DNA from: Bacteroidales bacterium
GTDB lineage: Bacteria > Bacteroidota > Bacteroidia > Bacteroidales > UBA1556
Assembly (NCBI GenBank): GCA_023146135.1
Contig: JAGLCR010000002.1
Location: 1-64,000, forward strand
DNA: 64,000 nt
Direction of reading: 5' to 3'
This document shows positions 49,208-59,838 of the stretch, one piece after another. A model generated the notes under the pieces. That model did no database searches. It saw only the letters and a list, made by a program, of their open reading frames with translations, and was not told the DNA's origin. Position numbers and translations under genes: made by a program. Every line of letters begins with the position of its first letter. Position 1 is the first letter of the stretch.

Positions 49208-50176
49208 ATGGCAAAAATATTAGGAATGGGAAACGCATTGGTGGATATGTTAATCCAAATTGATGATGATAGTTTCCTTGAAAAGAATAATCTCCCAAAA
49301 GGCGGAATGCAATTAGTAGATTGGGAAACAGCAGATGGTGTTTTGGCAATGAGCAAAGGTTTTGAGCGTAGTCAAGCCTCAGGTGGATCAGCAGCAAATA
49401 CTATTCATGGCCTAGCAAAGCTTGGTGTAAAAACAGGCTTTATTGGAAAAGTAGGAAAAGATGAGATTGGTCGTTTTTTCAAAAACGATTTATTGGATGC
49501 GAAAGTAAATCCAGAATTAGCCGAAAGTGATAGTAAATCAGGCGTTGCTGTGGCATTAGTTAGCCCTGACTCGGAACGTACCTTTGCAACTTTTTTAGGA
49601 GCTGCAGTGGAAATATCAGCAGAGGATTTAACATCGGATATGTTTGCTGGATACGACTATTTCCATATTGAGGGTTATTTGGTGCAAAACTATGCGCTGA
49701 TTGAACGCGCTGTAATCCTTGCCAAAGAGAATGGCTTGAAAGTGAGTTTAGACCTTGCTAGTTATAATGTTGTTGAAGATAACTTGGAGTTTTTGCAACG
49801 TATTGTAAAAGACTATGTGGATATTGTTTTTGCCAATGAGGAAGAAGCAAAGGCATTTACAGGTAAAGAACCAGAGGAGGCATTGCACGCCATTGCTGAA
49901 GTTGCAGAATACGCAATTGTAAAAATTGGCAGTAAAGGCTCTATGGTAAAGCATCAAGGAAACGTTTTTACGACAGGAGTTATTGAGGCTAAAAGCATTG
50001 ATACTACTGGTGCAGGTGATTTGTATGCCTCTGGATTTCTTTTTGGATTACATAAAGGTTTAAACTTGGACGAAGCAGCACGCATTGGTTCTATTACTGC
50101 TGGAAATGTAATTGAAGTTATTGGTGCTAAGATGAATAATGAGCGCTGGACACGTATTTATGATATGATTGGATAA
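49208..50176 (+). CDS. PfkB-family carbohydrate/adenosine kinase
   Basis: GGSAANTIHGLAKLG and DTTGAGDLYASGFL motifs; start refined to MAKILGMGNALVD. Confidence 0.92.
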   Translation: MAKILGMGNALVDMLIQIDDDSFLEKNNLPKGGMQLVDWETADGVLAMSKGFERSQASGGSAANTIHGLAKLGVKTGFIGKVGKDEIGRFFKNDLLDAKVNPELAESDSKSGVAVALVSPDSERTFATFLGAAVEISAEDLTSDMFAGYDYFHIEGYLVQNYALIERAVILAKENGLKVSLDLASYNVVEDNLEFLQRIVKDYVDIVFANEEEAKAFTGKEPEEALHAIAEVAEYAIVKIGSKGSMVKHQGNVFTTGVIEAKSIDTTGAGDLYASGFLFGLHKGLNLDEAARIGSITAGNVIEVIGAKMNNERWTRIYDMIG

Positions 50177-50197
50177 AAGATTATCGAAGATTTATTA

Positions 50198-50241
50198 AGC
50201 CGCCATTTCACAATATGATATTGTGTTGGCGGCTTTTTTTA
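50198..50241 (+). terminator. Intrinsic terminator
   Basis: agccgcca...tggcggct stem with inner cacaatatgatattgtg, then ttttttt. Confidence 0.88.
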
Positions 50242-50444
50242 TTGTGATTAAGATATTTTAGAAAATGGTTAATTCCATAACTGAAAAAGTCTGAATGACA
50301 TAGCTTATTTATACTGAATATAAGTAGTGATAGGCTAATCTAATCAGAAAATTTCATACATTTACGGCTCTTTTAGAAGAACTAACACAGCTTTTAAAAG
50401 AATAAACACAAAACACATTATATAAACACAAAAAATATAAGCAT

Positions 50445-52574
50445 ATGAAAGTTTTTCAAGCCAACGAGATTAAAAATATTGCCTTGGTTGGCGGGGCGAA
50501 AGCAGGAAAGACCACACTGGCTGAGGCCATGCTTTTCGAAGGAGGATCAATTAAACGCCGTGGTACAGTGGATGACAAAAATACTGTTTCTGATTATCGA
50601 GATATAGAGCTCGACAAAGGACAATCAGTTGTGTCAACCATTATGCATACGGTTTACGAAGGAGTTAAAATTAATATTATTGACACTCCAGGTACTGCTG
50701 ATTATGTGGGAGAAGTGGCTACAGGTTTAAGTGTTGCAGATACAGCACTCTTGGTTGTTGATGCACATGAAGGCGTTGATGTGGGAGTAGAAATAGGATG
50801 GCGAAATACCCAAAGCCGAAATACTCCAACCGTTTTTATTATTAATAAAATAGATCATGAAAAATCTAATTTCGAAGAAACATTAACACAGCTAAAAGCT
50901 GCTTTTGGCGATAAAGTAACTGTTGCACAGTACCCTGTAAATCAAGGTGTCGATTTTGATACTGTTATTGATTTGGTGTACATGAAGCAAATTAAGTACA
51001 AAAAAGGGGGCGGAGATGCTGAGATTACAGATATACCTGACTCAGAGAAAGCAAAAGCAGAAGAGCTTGAAAGGGCTTTAATTGAAGCTGCTGCAGAAGG
51101 CTCAGAAGAATTGATGGAAACCTATTTTGAGAATGATACGCTGACCATTGATCAACTGCGCGAAGGAATACGTTTGGGAATTGCCAAGCGAGCATACTTT
51201 CCTGTATTTATCACTTCGGCTAAAGAGTGCATTGGAGCGGGTCGTATATTGGAATTTATTAATAAATCAGGACCACTACCAAAGCGTCGATATCGCAAAG
51301 GAAGTGATGATGTAAAATATAACAGTAATCCAGATGATCCTACAACATTGTTTGTTTTCAAAACAGAAATGGAGCCGCATCTTGGAGAAATATCTTATTT
51401 CCGCGTTTATGGAGGTCATGTAGAAGAAGGAATGGATTTGATTAATTCAAATACTGGAAACAAAGAACGTTTGTCACAATTACTAGTTAGTACAGGTAAA
51501 AATCGTGAAAAAGTTACCACTTTGTGTGCTGGAGATATTGGAGCTGCTATTAAACTAAAGGAAACTCATAGCAATCAAACACTGGTAGATGCATCACATA
51601 AAAATACGGTATTAGCACCCATTGTATATCCAGCCCCTATATATTCAGTAGCTATTAAAGCAGATAACTCCAGTGATGACGAGAAAATGGGATTGGTGCT
51701 TAATGAGATGCATAAAAGCGATCCTTCATTACGTGTTGGTTATTCGCGAGAGTTGAAGCAGCTGATTGTTGAAGGTATGGGAGAGCAGCATATCAATATT
51801 GCCAAATGGTATTTTGATAAGGTTCATAAAATTCCATTCCATTTTGAAACACCAAAAATTCCGTATCGTGAAACAATAACAAAATCAGCAATGGCCGATT
51901 ATCGACATAAAAAACAGTCGGGTGGATCTGGTCAGTTTGGTGAAGTTCATATTATGATAAAGCCATATACTGAAGACTATACTGACCCAGATGAGTATAA
52001 TGTTCGTGGCACTGACGTGCATGAATTACCATGGGGCGGAAAATTGATTTTCAAGAACTGTATTGTTGGAGGAGCCATCGACACTCGTTTCCTTCCAGCT
52101 ATTATGAAAGGGCTTATGGAGCGTATGGACCAAGGTCCTTTAACGGGTTCCTATGCACGTGATATTATTGTATATGTATATGATGGAAAAATGCACCCTG
52201 TTGATTCTAACGAAATTTCATTTAAGCTAGCTGGACGTCATGCTTTTAGTACTGCATTTAAGAATGCTGCACCAAAAATTATGGAGCCAATTTATGATGT
52301 ATCGGTACTTGTGCCTGAGGATATGATGGGTAATGTAATGACTGACCTTCAAGGCCGTCGTGCCATTATTATGGGTATGGAATCCAAAGGTCATATGCAA
52401 CAAATCAATGCACGTGTACCTTTAGCCGAAATGAATCGGTATAGCACTGCCATGAGTTCCTTGACTTCAGGTCGTGGAACATTTAGCATGACTTATGCTG
52501 AATATGAGCAGGTGCCTAGCGACGTGCAAAAAATACTGCTTAAGAAATATGAGGAAGAAGAGGATGAAGATTAA
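50445..52574 (+). CDS. Elongation factor G-like protein (EF-G2-type paralog)
   Basis: 709 aa EF-G domain order; P-loop GGAKAGKTT; DTPGTADYVGEV in place of DTPGHVDF; NKIDHE. Confidence 0.9.
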   Translation: MKVFQANEIKNIALVGGAKAGKTTLAEAMLFEGGSIKRRGTVDDKNTVSDYRDIELDKGQSVVSTIMHTVYEGVKINIIDTPGTADYVGEVATGLSVADTALLVVDAHEGVDVGVEIGWRNTQSRNTPTVFIINKIDHEKSNFEETLTQLKAAFGDKVTVAQYPVNQGVDFDTVIDLVYMKQIKYKKGGGDAEITDIPDSEKAKAEELERALIEAAAEGSEELMETYFENDTLTIDQLREGIRLGIAKRAYFPVFITSAKECIGAGRILEFINKSGPLPKRRYRKGSDDVKYNSNPDDPTTLFVFKTEMEPHLGEISYFRVYGGHVEEGMDLINSNTGNKERLSQLLVSTGKNREKVTTLCAGDIGAAIKLKETHSNQTLVDASHKNTVLAPIVYPAPIYSVAIKADNSSDDEKMGLVLNEMHKSDPSLRVGYSRELKQLIVEGMGEQHINIAKWYFDKVHKIPFHFETPKIPYRETITKSAMADYRHKKQSGGSGQFGEVHIMIKPYTEDYTDPDEYNVRGTDVHELPWGGKLIFKNCIVGGAIDTRFLPAIMKGLMERMDQGPLTGSYARDIIVYVYDGKMHPVDSNEISFKLAGRHAFSTAFKNAAPKIMEPIYDVSVLVPEDMMGNVMTDLQGRRAIIMGMESKGHMQQINARVPLAEMNRYSTAMSSLTSGRGTFSMTYAEYEQVPSDVQKILLKKYEEEEDED

Positions 52575-52599
52575 TCTTTTTCAGAAAATTTAATTTAAG

Positions 52600-52628
52600 A
52601 AGAGCTCCGTTTTGGAGCTCTTTTTTTT
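52600..52628 (+). terminator. Intrinsic terminator
   Basis: agagctcc-gttt-tggagctct followed by tttttttt. Confidence 0.88.
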
Positions 52629-52740
52629 ATTAGGTGTAGTAATATCGGCTTTTTCATAATCAAGAAAAAACTTATAAAATTTGAGTGTAAAAAAATGTAT
52701 TTTTGCCGCTTAGAACAAACGCCCGAAAAATAAACTTCTA

Positions 52741-54639
52741 ATGAGCGAACAGATTAAACATGAGTGCGGTATCGCATTTGTCCGACTTTTAAAACCTCTT
52801 GAGTATTATCGTGAGAAGTATGGAACAAGCTTCTACGGAATTAATAAAATGTATCTCCTGATGGAGAAGCAGCATAATCGTGGTCAAGATGGTGCTGGTA
52901 TAGCAAATATTAAAATTGATACCGAGCCAGGAATGAAGTATATTGACCGAGAACGCTCAGTCGATAGTGCTCCAATCAAGGATATTTTTGCGACTATCTA
53001 TGAAGAGTACGGTAAAATTAAGGAGCAAGACCCATCATTGCTCGATGATGTAAACTGGCTTAAGAAGAATGCTCATTTTACAGGAGAGGTTTTTCTAGGA
53101 CATTTACGCTATGGAACCTTTGGTGATAATAGTGTACATTATTTACATCCATTTATTCGTCATAATAACTGGAAAACAAGAAATTTAGTAGTAGCGGGTA
53201 ATTTTAATCTAACAAATGTAGATGAATTATTTGCCAATCTGATTGAATTGGGTCAGCACCCAATTGAAACATCGGATACCGTTACAATACTTGAGAAAAT
53301 AAGCCACTTCTTAGATGAAGATGTGGACAATATATATCAATCACATAAAAACGATACTTCTAAACGTAAGATGACTGACATCATTGCTGAAGAGATGAAT
53401 TTGGTTGAAATACTAAAAAAATCATCAAAGCGATGGGATGGAGGATATGCAATGGCAGGAATGATTGGTCATGGCGATGCATTTATTTTGCGTGATCCAA
53501 ACGGAATACGCCCGGCTTATTACTATCAAGATGATGAGGTGGTTGTAGCAGCATCGGAACGCCCTGTTATACAAACAGCTTTTAATGTGCCATTGGAGTC
53601 GGTAAAAGAGGTTGCTCCAGGTCATGCTTTAATTGTAAAGATGAATGGTGAAGTTTCGCATGTGGAGATTAATGAGCCTCAGGAACGCCTTTCTTGTTCA
53701 TTTGAGCGCATTTACTTTTCTCGTGGTACCGATTGTGATATATATAAAGAACGTAAGAAACTAGGCCGCAATTTGGTTCCTCAGATATTGCAGTCAGTGG
53801 GACATGATTTACATGATGTGGTTTTCTCCTATATTCCCAATACCGCTTCCGTTGCTTTTCGTGGAATGGCCGAGGCGCTATCCGACTACTGCAGTGATGT
53901 GAAGCGTGATCAAATAATGAAACTTGATGGTAAAGGAAGTATTGAAGAAATTGAAGAGATTCTTAGGAAAAAACCTCGTATCGAAAAAATTACCGTGAAG
54001 GATGTGAAAATGCGCACCTTTATCACTCAAGATAATCAACGTGACGACTTAGTGGCACATGTGTATGATGTTACTTATGGTGCAGTGAAAAATGATGTGG
54101 ACACTCTAGTTATTCTTGACGATTCAATTGTACGTGGAACAACATTAAAACAGAGTATTCTAAGAATCTTGGATCGACTTAAGCCCAAGAAAATCGTGGT
54201 AGTTTCATCAGCTCCTCAAATACGCTATCCTGATTGTTATGGAATAGATATGGCTAAACTTAATGACTTTATTGCTTTTCAAGCTACCATTGCCTTATTA
54301 AAAGACCATAAGATGGAGTCGGTGATTAACGCGGTTTATAAAAAAGCAATTGCAGAAGTAGAGAAACCCAAAGAAGAGCAGATTAATGTGGTACGTGATA
54401 TTTATGAACCATTTACAGCCGAGCAGGTTTCAGCTAAGATTAGTGAATTGTTAACACCTAAGGATTTACATGCAGAGGTGGAGATTATTTATCAAAGTAT
54501 AGAATCGCTTCATGAAGCAATTCCAAATGATAGAGGCGACTGGTATTTTACGGGTAAGTATCCCACTCCAGGCGGCGTAAAAGTCGTAAATCAGTCGTTT
54601 ATAAATTACATTGAAGGTCGTAATGAGCGTGCATATTAA
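52741..54639 (+). CDS. purF: Amidophosphoribosyltransferase-like (class II glutamine amidotransferase + PRTase)
   Basis: N-terminal ECGIAFVRL; NRGQDGAGI; LDDSIVRGTTLKQSILRIL PRPP motif; TATTTTTG -7-like element at 52698-52705. Confidence 0.88.
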   Translation: MSEQIKHECGIAFVRLLKPLEYYREKYGTSFYGINKMYLLMEKQHNRGQDGAGIANIKIDTEPGMKYIDRERSVDSAPIKDIFATIYEEYGKIKEQDPSLLDDVNWLKKNAHFTGEVFLGHLRYGTFGDNSVHYLHPFIRHNNWKTRNLVVAGNFNLTNVDELFANLIELGQHPIETSDTVTILEKISHFLDEDVDNIYQSHKNDTSKRKMTDIIAEEMNLVEILKKSSKRWDGGYAMAGMIGHGDAFILRDPNGIRPAYYYQDDEVVVAASERPVIQTAFNVPLESVKEVAPGHALIVKMNGEVSHVEINEPQERLSCSFERIYFSRGTDCDIYKERKKLGRNLVPQILQSVGHDLHDVVFSYIPNTASVAFRGMAEALSDYCSDVKRDQIMKLDGKGSIEEIEEILRKKPRIEKITVKDVKMRTFITQDNQRDDLVAHVYDVTYGAVKNDVDTLVILDDSIVRGTTLKQSILRILDRLKPKKIVVVSSAPQIRYPDCYGIDMAKLNDFIAFQATIALLKDHKMESVINAVYKKAIAEVEKPKEEQINVVRDIYEPFTAEQVSAKISELLTPKDLHAEVEIIYQSIESLHEAIPNDRGDWYFTGKYPTPGGVKVVNQSFINYIEGRNERAY

Positions 54640-54730
54640 AAATTTAACAAAAGAAATACTATGTAATATACAGATAATCAGATAATAGTACAATATTGAT
54701 TAGGATTTTGTATATTTTTCATTCTTTATC

Positions 54731-54760
54731 TTTGAAATATTAAAAAATAGTGTAATTTTG
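54731..54760 (+). promoter_or_regulatory. Bacteroidetes-type promoter for tRNA-Gln
   Basis: TTTG (54731-54734) N18 TAATTTTG (54753-54760). Confidence 0.65.
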
Positions 54761-54779
54761 CAGTCCCAATTGGGGGTAC

Positions 54780-54850
54780 TGACCCATTGTGTAAAGGTAG
54801 CACTACAGTTTTTGGTACTGTCAGTCAAGGTTCGAATCCTTGTGGGTCAA
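54780..54850 (+). tRNA. tRNA-Gln(TTG)
   Basis: TGACCCA/TGGGTCA acceptor arms; acagt-ttttggt-actgt anticodon arm; GGTTCGAATCC T-arm. Confidence 0.95.
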
Positions 54851-54914
54851 CAAGGGAAAGCCCGAAAAGCATTCCCTGATGTCGAAAGACATTAATAGAA
54901 GGAGATTTGATAGA

Positions 54915-54941
54915 GAGGGGACATTAGTCCCCTCTTTGTTT
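54915..54941 (+). terminator. Terminator after tRNA-Gln
   Basis: Perfect gaggggac-atta-gtcccctc stem followed by tttgttt. Confidence 0.8.
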
Positions 54942-54957
54942 ATCCAAAAATATTAAT

Positions 54958-55413
54958 ATGATAAGTAAAAAAAGGGTTGTAGAGCTAATTGAAGAGCGCA
55001 TTGAAGGTACTGATATCTTCATTGTGAATGTGGATATTAGCACTGGAAATAAAATCTTAATTACGCTTGATGCAGACCAAGGCTTAAGTATTGAAAAGTG
55101 CATGTCGGTGAGTCGTAATGTAGAGCATAATTTGGATCGTGAGGAGGAGGATTTCTCTCTTGAGGTAGCTTCTTCTGGCTTGAATAATCCTTTACTTTTG
55201 CCAAGACAATTTGAAAAGTATATTGGTAAGAAAATCGTAGTTCAAACTAACGATATGGATAAGTTGGAAGGGATACTTTTGGCTTTTGACGATAAAAGTT
55301 TAGACCTTGAATTGGAGTTAAGTAAGAAACAAAAAAAGGCTAAAGTAGAGCCTAAAATGAATATTTCTTTTGATGAAATAAAAGAAACTAAAGCAGCAAT
55401 AAGATTTAAATAA
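54958..55413 (+). CDS. rimP: Ribosome maturation factor RimP
   Basis: Upstream of nusA-infB; LEVASSGLNNPLLLPRQFEKYIGKKI. Confidence 0.93.
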   Translation: MISKKRVVELIEERIEGTDIFIVNVDISTGNKILITLDADQGLSIEKCMSVSRNVEHNLDREEEDFSLEVASSGLNNPLLLPRQFEKYIGKKIVVQTNDMDKLEGILLAFDDKSLDLELELSKKQKKAKVEPKMNISFDEIKETKAAIRFK

Positions 55414-55430
55414 TTTTAAAAATATATAAT

Positions 55431-56666
55431 ATGGACAGTATCAACCTGGTAGAATCATTTGCCGAATTTAAGGAATTCAAAAATATCAATCGCCCTACGA
55501 TGATGCGTATTTTGGAAGAGGTGTTTCGTAATACATTACTTAAAACATATGGCACAGACGATAATTATGATATTATTGTAAATGTTGATAAGGGTGACCT
55601 AGAGATATGGCGTTTTCGTCAAGTTGTTGAGGATGGAGCTGTAGAAGATGAAAATCGTGAAATCTCATACTCTGATGCCGTTAAAATTGAACCTGATTTT
55701 GAAGTGGGTGAGGAAGTTTCGGAAGAGGTGAAGTTGACAGATTTTGGTCGACGTGAAGTATTAACTATCCGCCAAAATCTGGTAGCAAAAATTCAAGAGT
55801 TTGAGCGTGATAATGAATTCAAAAAATATAAGGACCGCATTGGAGATATCGTTTCTGGTGAGGTTTATCAAATTTGGAAAAAAGAAATATTGATTCTTGA
55901 TGATGAAGGAATTGAATTGATTCTTCCAAAAACTGAGCAAATTCCTTCTGATTTCTTTAGAAAAGGTGATAATATTCGTGCCATAGTTTTGAAGATTGAA
56001 ACAAGAAATAATAATCCAGTAATTGTTCTTTCTCGTACCTCTCCAATTTTCCTTGAGCGATTATTTGAAATGGAAGTTCCTGAAATTTTTGATGGACTAA
56101 TTACTATCAAAAATATTGTGCGTGAGCCAGGTGAACGTGCCAAGGTTTCTGTAGAATCCTATGATGATCGTATCGACCCAGTAGGTGCTTGTGTGGGAAT
56201 GAAAGGTTCACGTATTCACGGTATTGTTCGTGAATTGCGTAATGAGAATATCGACGTAATTAATTTTACCAACAATATGAGCTTGTATATCCAACGCTCC
56301 TTAAGCCCTGCAAAAATTACATCCATCGTGTTGAATGATGATGAAATGCACGCAGAGGTTTACTTGAAGCCTGATCAGGTATCATTGGCTATTGGTAAAG
56401 GTGGGCATAATATTAAATTGGCAGGTAAACTTACAGGTTACGAAATTGATGTGTATCGCGATAGTGAAGAGGATATGGAGGATGTGGACTTGAACGAGTT
56501 TTCTGATGAAATTGATGCATGGATAATCGAGGAGTTCAGAAATGTGGGTTGTGATACCGCCAAAAGTGTATTAGATATTGGTGTTGAGGAGTTGGTACGA
56601 CGTACCGACCTTGAAGAGGAAACCGTAAAATCAGTAGTTGATATCCTTAAGTCGGAATTCGAATAA
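55431..56666 (+). CDS. nusA: Transcription termination/antitermination factor NusA
   Basis: S1/KH domains; VGACVGMKGSRIHGIVRELRNENIDVI; QVSLAIGKGGHNIKLA. Confidence 0.97.
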   Translation: MDSINLVESFAEFKEFKNINRPTMMRILEEVFRNTLLKTYGTDDNYDIIVNVDKGDLEIWRFRQVVEDGAVEDENREISYSDAVKIEPDFEVGEEVSEEVKLTDFGRREVLTIRQNLVAKIQEFERDNEFKKYKDRIGDIVSGEVYQIWKKEILILDDEGIELILPKTEQIPSDFFRKGDNIRAIVLKIETRNNNPVIVLSRTSPIFLERLFEMEVPEIFDGLITIKNIVREPGERAKVSVESYDDRIDPVGACVGMKGSRIHGIVRELRNENIDVINFTNNMSLYIQRSLSPAKITSIVLNDDEMHAEVYLKPDQVSLAIGKGGHNIKLAGKLTGYEIDVYRDSEEDMEDVDLNEFSDEIDAWIIEEFRNVGCDTAKSVLDIGVEELVRRTDLEEETVKSVVDILKSEFE

Positions 56667-56742
56667 GAAATTGAGCATTACTGAAAGCAAAACAACTAAT
56701 ACATTTATTAATAAGCCAATACTCAAAGTTTAAAACAATAAT

Positions 56743-59700
56743 ATGACAGCAACAAGAAAAGACAAACGTTTGAGAAAAGTAGCCGGAGAATTTAACATTG
56801 GTACATCTACCATTGTTGATTTCCTATCGGACAAGGGTTTTAAGATTGACAGCAGTCCAAACTCTAAGATTACACCTGAAATGTACGATTTATTGAATGG
56901 AAGTTTCCAGTCGGATAAGTCGTTAAAAGAACAAAAGGAAGCGGTAACTCATGAGTTTTCGAGCACTCGCCGTGCCGAAAAGGAAAAGGCTGCAATAGAG
57001 GTCGCTGAAAAAGAAGCTGCTGAAGAAGCTGCTCGTGTAGCTATGGCTGCTGAAAAGGCTGCTGAAAAGGCTGCTGAAGCTGCTGCTGAGCAAGCTCGTA
57101 AAGCTGAAGAGGAGAAGAAGGCTGCAAATGTGATTAAAACCGAAATTCCTAAGCCGAAAGTAATAGGAAATATCGATTTGGATGCTGGAAAGAAAAAAAC
57201 CAAGAAGGCAGAAAAGACAGAGAAGGTTGAGAAGGAGGAAAAGGCCAAGAAAACGGAAAAAGTAGAGGAGCCTAAGGAAGAGAAGATTGAACTTGTGGAG
57301 AAAAAAGTTGCTGTTGAAACACAAGCTGAGGTAGTAAAGGAGGTAGCTTCTGCGCCTGAAACTGACAATGTTAAAAAAGGCCCTAAAATATTGGGTACGG
57401 TGGATTTGAAAGGAATGAACCAGAAAACTCGTCCTGATAAAAAATCGAAAAAGGAAAAGAAGAACGAAATAAAAGTTCACGAAAAGAAAAAGCCTAATAA
57501 GCAGGAAGGAAAAAATGAGGCTCCTGCTAAGCCTGAACAAGCAAAAGAAGCGGTAGTTGATACTAAGCCGAAAGATGATCCTAATTTTGTGAAAACAAGA
57601 ATAGAAAAACTTGCAGGCCCAACGGTTTTAGGTAAAATTGAACTACCTGTTATTAAAAAACCAGAAAAGAAAAAGCCCATTGGTTCTTCTTCTGATAATC
57701 CAAACAAGAAGAAAAAGCGGAAACGAATTAGGAAGGATGGTGGAAAACCTGCCAATACGAATACTAATTCTAATCAGAGGCAGAATGCTAAAGAGAGCCG
57801 TTTCAAGAGTAAGAAAAAGAAAAGAGAGCCGAAGCCAGAGCTTTCTGAAGAAGATATTTCAAAGCAGATTAAGGAAACCTTGGCTCGCTTAAACGATTCA
57901 AGCAAGAAGACTTCAGTGAAACATCGCCGTAATAAGCGTGATACTGTGGGTAAAGCCCAAATGGCTGAAATAGAAAAGCAGGAGGAAGAAAAATCAACCA
58001 TTAAGGTGGCTGAATTTGTTACCGCTAACGAACTCGCAACCATGATGAGTATTAGTGTTAACGATGTAATTGCAACATGTATGTCTCTTGGCCTATTTGT
58101 ATCAATTAATCAGCGACTGGATGCAGAAACAATTGTGATTGTAGCTGAGGAATTTGGCTATACAGTCGATTTCTTGAATGTAAAAGAAGTTGAAGATACT
58201 GAGCTTGATGATATAGATGATGAGGCTGATTTAATACCTCGAAATCCAATTGTAACTGTGATGGGTCACGTTGACCATGGAAAAACATCTTTACTTGACT
58301 TTATTCGCTCAGAAAATGTAATTGCTGGTGAAGCTGGTGGTATTACACAGCATATTGGAGCATACGAAGTTGAACTAAAGAGTGGACAACGTATTTCATT
58401 CCTTGACACACCAGGTCACGAGGCCTTTACTGCAATGCGTGCTCGTGGTTCAAAAATTACAGATGTAGCGGTTATTGTGATTGCTGCAGATGATAGCATC
58501 ATGCCGCAAACAAAGGAGTCAATTAATCATGCTCAAGCAGCCGATGTGCCAATTATTTTTGCAATCAATAAGATTGATAAGCCTGGTGCAAACCCAGAAA
58601 AGATAAAAGAAGAGTTAGCCAATATGAATCTGTTGGTTGAAGATTGGGGTGGAAAAATTCAATCGCAAGAAATTTCAGCCAAGAATGGAACAGGTGTAGA
58701 GGAATTAATGGAGAAGATTGTTCTTGAGGCCGAAATGCTTGACCTTAAAGCTAATCCTAATCGTAGTGCCAATGGAACTGTTTTAGAAGCATCATTGGAT
58801 AAAGGAAAAGGATATGTTACTAAAATATTAGTTCAGAACGGAACCCTTAAAGTTGGGGATATGGTTTTGGCAGGTATGAGCTATGGTAAAGTAAAAGCTA
58901 TGTTTAATGAGCGTAATAAGCTAGTTGAAACCGCAGGCCCTGCAACACCAGTATTATTATTAGGATTGAATAGCGCACCTCAAGCAGGTGATGCATTCCG
59001 AATATATCGTGACGAGAAAGAAGTAAAAGCCATTGCTAGCAAGCGTGAACAATTGCAACGAGAGCAGGGAGTTCGTACTCAGAAACATATTACTCTTGAC
59101 GAAATTGGTCGTCGTTTGGCAATAGGTGACTTTAAGGAGTTGAACTTAATTGTGAAAGGTGATGTGGATGGTTCTATCGAAGCATTGTCCGATGCATTGG
59201 TGAAATTAAGTGTGGATGAAATTCAAGTGAATATTATTCATAAGTCTGTGGGACAGGTGAATGAGGCCGATGTGGTATTAGCATCTGCATCTGACGCAAT
59301 TATTATTGCGTTCCAAGTTCGTCCTTCACCAATAGCTCGCCAGTTGGCAGATAAGGAACAAATTGATATTCGTACCTACTCTGTTATTTATAAGGCTATC
59401 GACGAAATAAAAGAAGCAATGCAAGGAATGCTTTCTCCTGATATGGTGGAAGAGATAGTTTGTAGTGTGGAAGTGCGTGATGTATTTAAGATTACTAAAG
59501 TTGGTACCGTAGCAGGATGTTATGTGCTAGATGGTAAAATAAATAGAAACACTAAAATTCGCTTAATTCGTGATGGTATCGTAATTTACGAAGGTGGTTT
59601 AGGATCTCTTAAACGTTTCAAAGATGATGCGAAAGAGGTTGCCAAAGGTTACGAATGTGGATTGAACATTGAAAACTATAATGATATTAAAGTAAATGAT

Positions 59701-59745
59701 ATCATTGAAGGTTTTGAAATGAAAGAAGTAGAGCGAAAATTATAA
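56743..59745 (+). CDS. infB: Translation initiation factor IF-2
   Basis: 1000 aa; [29 protein letters not shown]; long K/E/A-rich N-terminus. Confidence 0.98.
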   Translation: MTATRKDKRLRKVAGEFNIGTSTIVDFLSDKGFKIDSSPNSKITPEMYDLLNGSFQSDKSLKEQKEAVTHEFSSTRRAEKEKAAIEVAEKEAAEEAARVAMAAEKAAEKAAEAAAEQARKAEEEKKAANVIKTEIPKPKVIGNIDLDAGKKKTKKAEKTEKVEKEEKAKKTEKVEEPKEEKIELVEKKVAVETQAEVVKEVASAPETDNVKKGPKILGTVDLKGMNQKTRPDKKSKKEKKNEIKVHEKKKPNKQEGKNEAPAKPEQAKEAVVDTKPKDDPNFVKTRIEKLAGPTVLGKIELPVIKKPEKKKPIGSSSDNPNKKKKRKRIRKDGGKPANTNTNSNQRQNAKESRFKSKKKKREPKPELSEEDISKQIKETLARLNDSSKKTSVKHRRNKRDTVGKAQMAEIEKQEEEKSTIKVAEFVTANELATMMSISVNDVIATCMSLGLFVSINQRLDAETIVIVAEEFGYTVDFLNVKEVEDTELDDIDDEADLIPRNPIVTVMGHVDHGKTSLLDFIRSENVIAGEAGGITQHIGAYEVELKSGQRISFLDTPGHEAFTAMRARGSKITDVAVIVIAADDSIMPQTKESINHAQAADVPIIFAINKIDKPGANPEKIKEELANMNLLVEDWGGKIQSQEISAKNGTGVEELMEKIVLEAEMLDLKANPNRSANGTVLEASLDKGKGYVTKILVQNGTLKVGDMVLAGMSYGKVKAMFNERNKLVETAGPATPVLLLGLNSAPQAGDAFRIYRDEKEVKAIASKREQLQREQGVRTQKHITLDEIGRRLAIGDFKELNLIVKGDVDGSIEALSDALVKLSVDEIQVNIIHKSVGQVNEADVVLASASDAIIIAFQVRPSPIARQLADKEQIDIRTYSVIYKAIDEIKEAMQGMLSPDMVEEIVCSVEVRDVFKITKVGTVAGCYVLDGKINRNTKIRLIRDGIVIYEGGLGSLKRFKDDAKEVAKGYECGLNIENYNDIKVNDIIEGFEMKEVERKL

Positions 59746-59752
59746 TATAATT

Positions 59753-59792
59753 AGACTAAAGAGATATCATCTCTTTAGTCTTTCTTTTTTTT
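59753..59792 (+). terminator. Intrinsic terminator after infB
   Basis: Perfect 13-bp stem agactaaagagat/atctctttagtct followed by T-rich tract. Confidence 0.92.
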
Positions 59793-59838
59793 AAGTGCAT
59801 TTTTCTCATTGTATTTTTTTTGAATTAAATAATCAAGA

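Noticed and set aside
56923-57540. Phe/Leu/Ser-rich 205-aa minus-strand ORF (and similar nearby ones)
   Set aside because: Antisense artefact of the Lys/Glu/Ala-rich N-terminus of infB.
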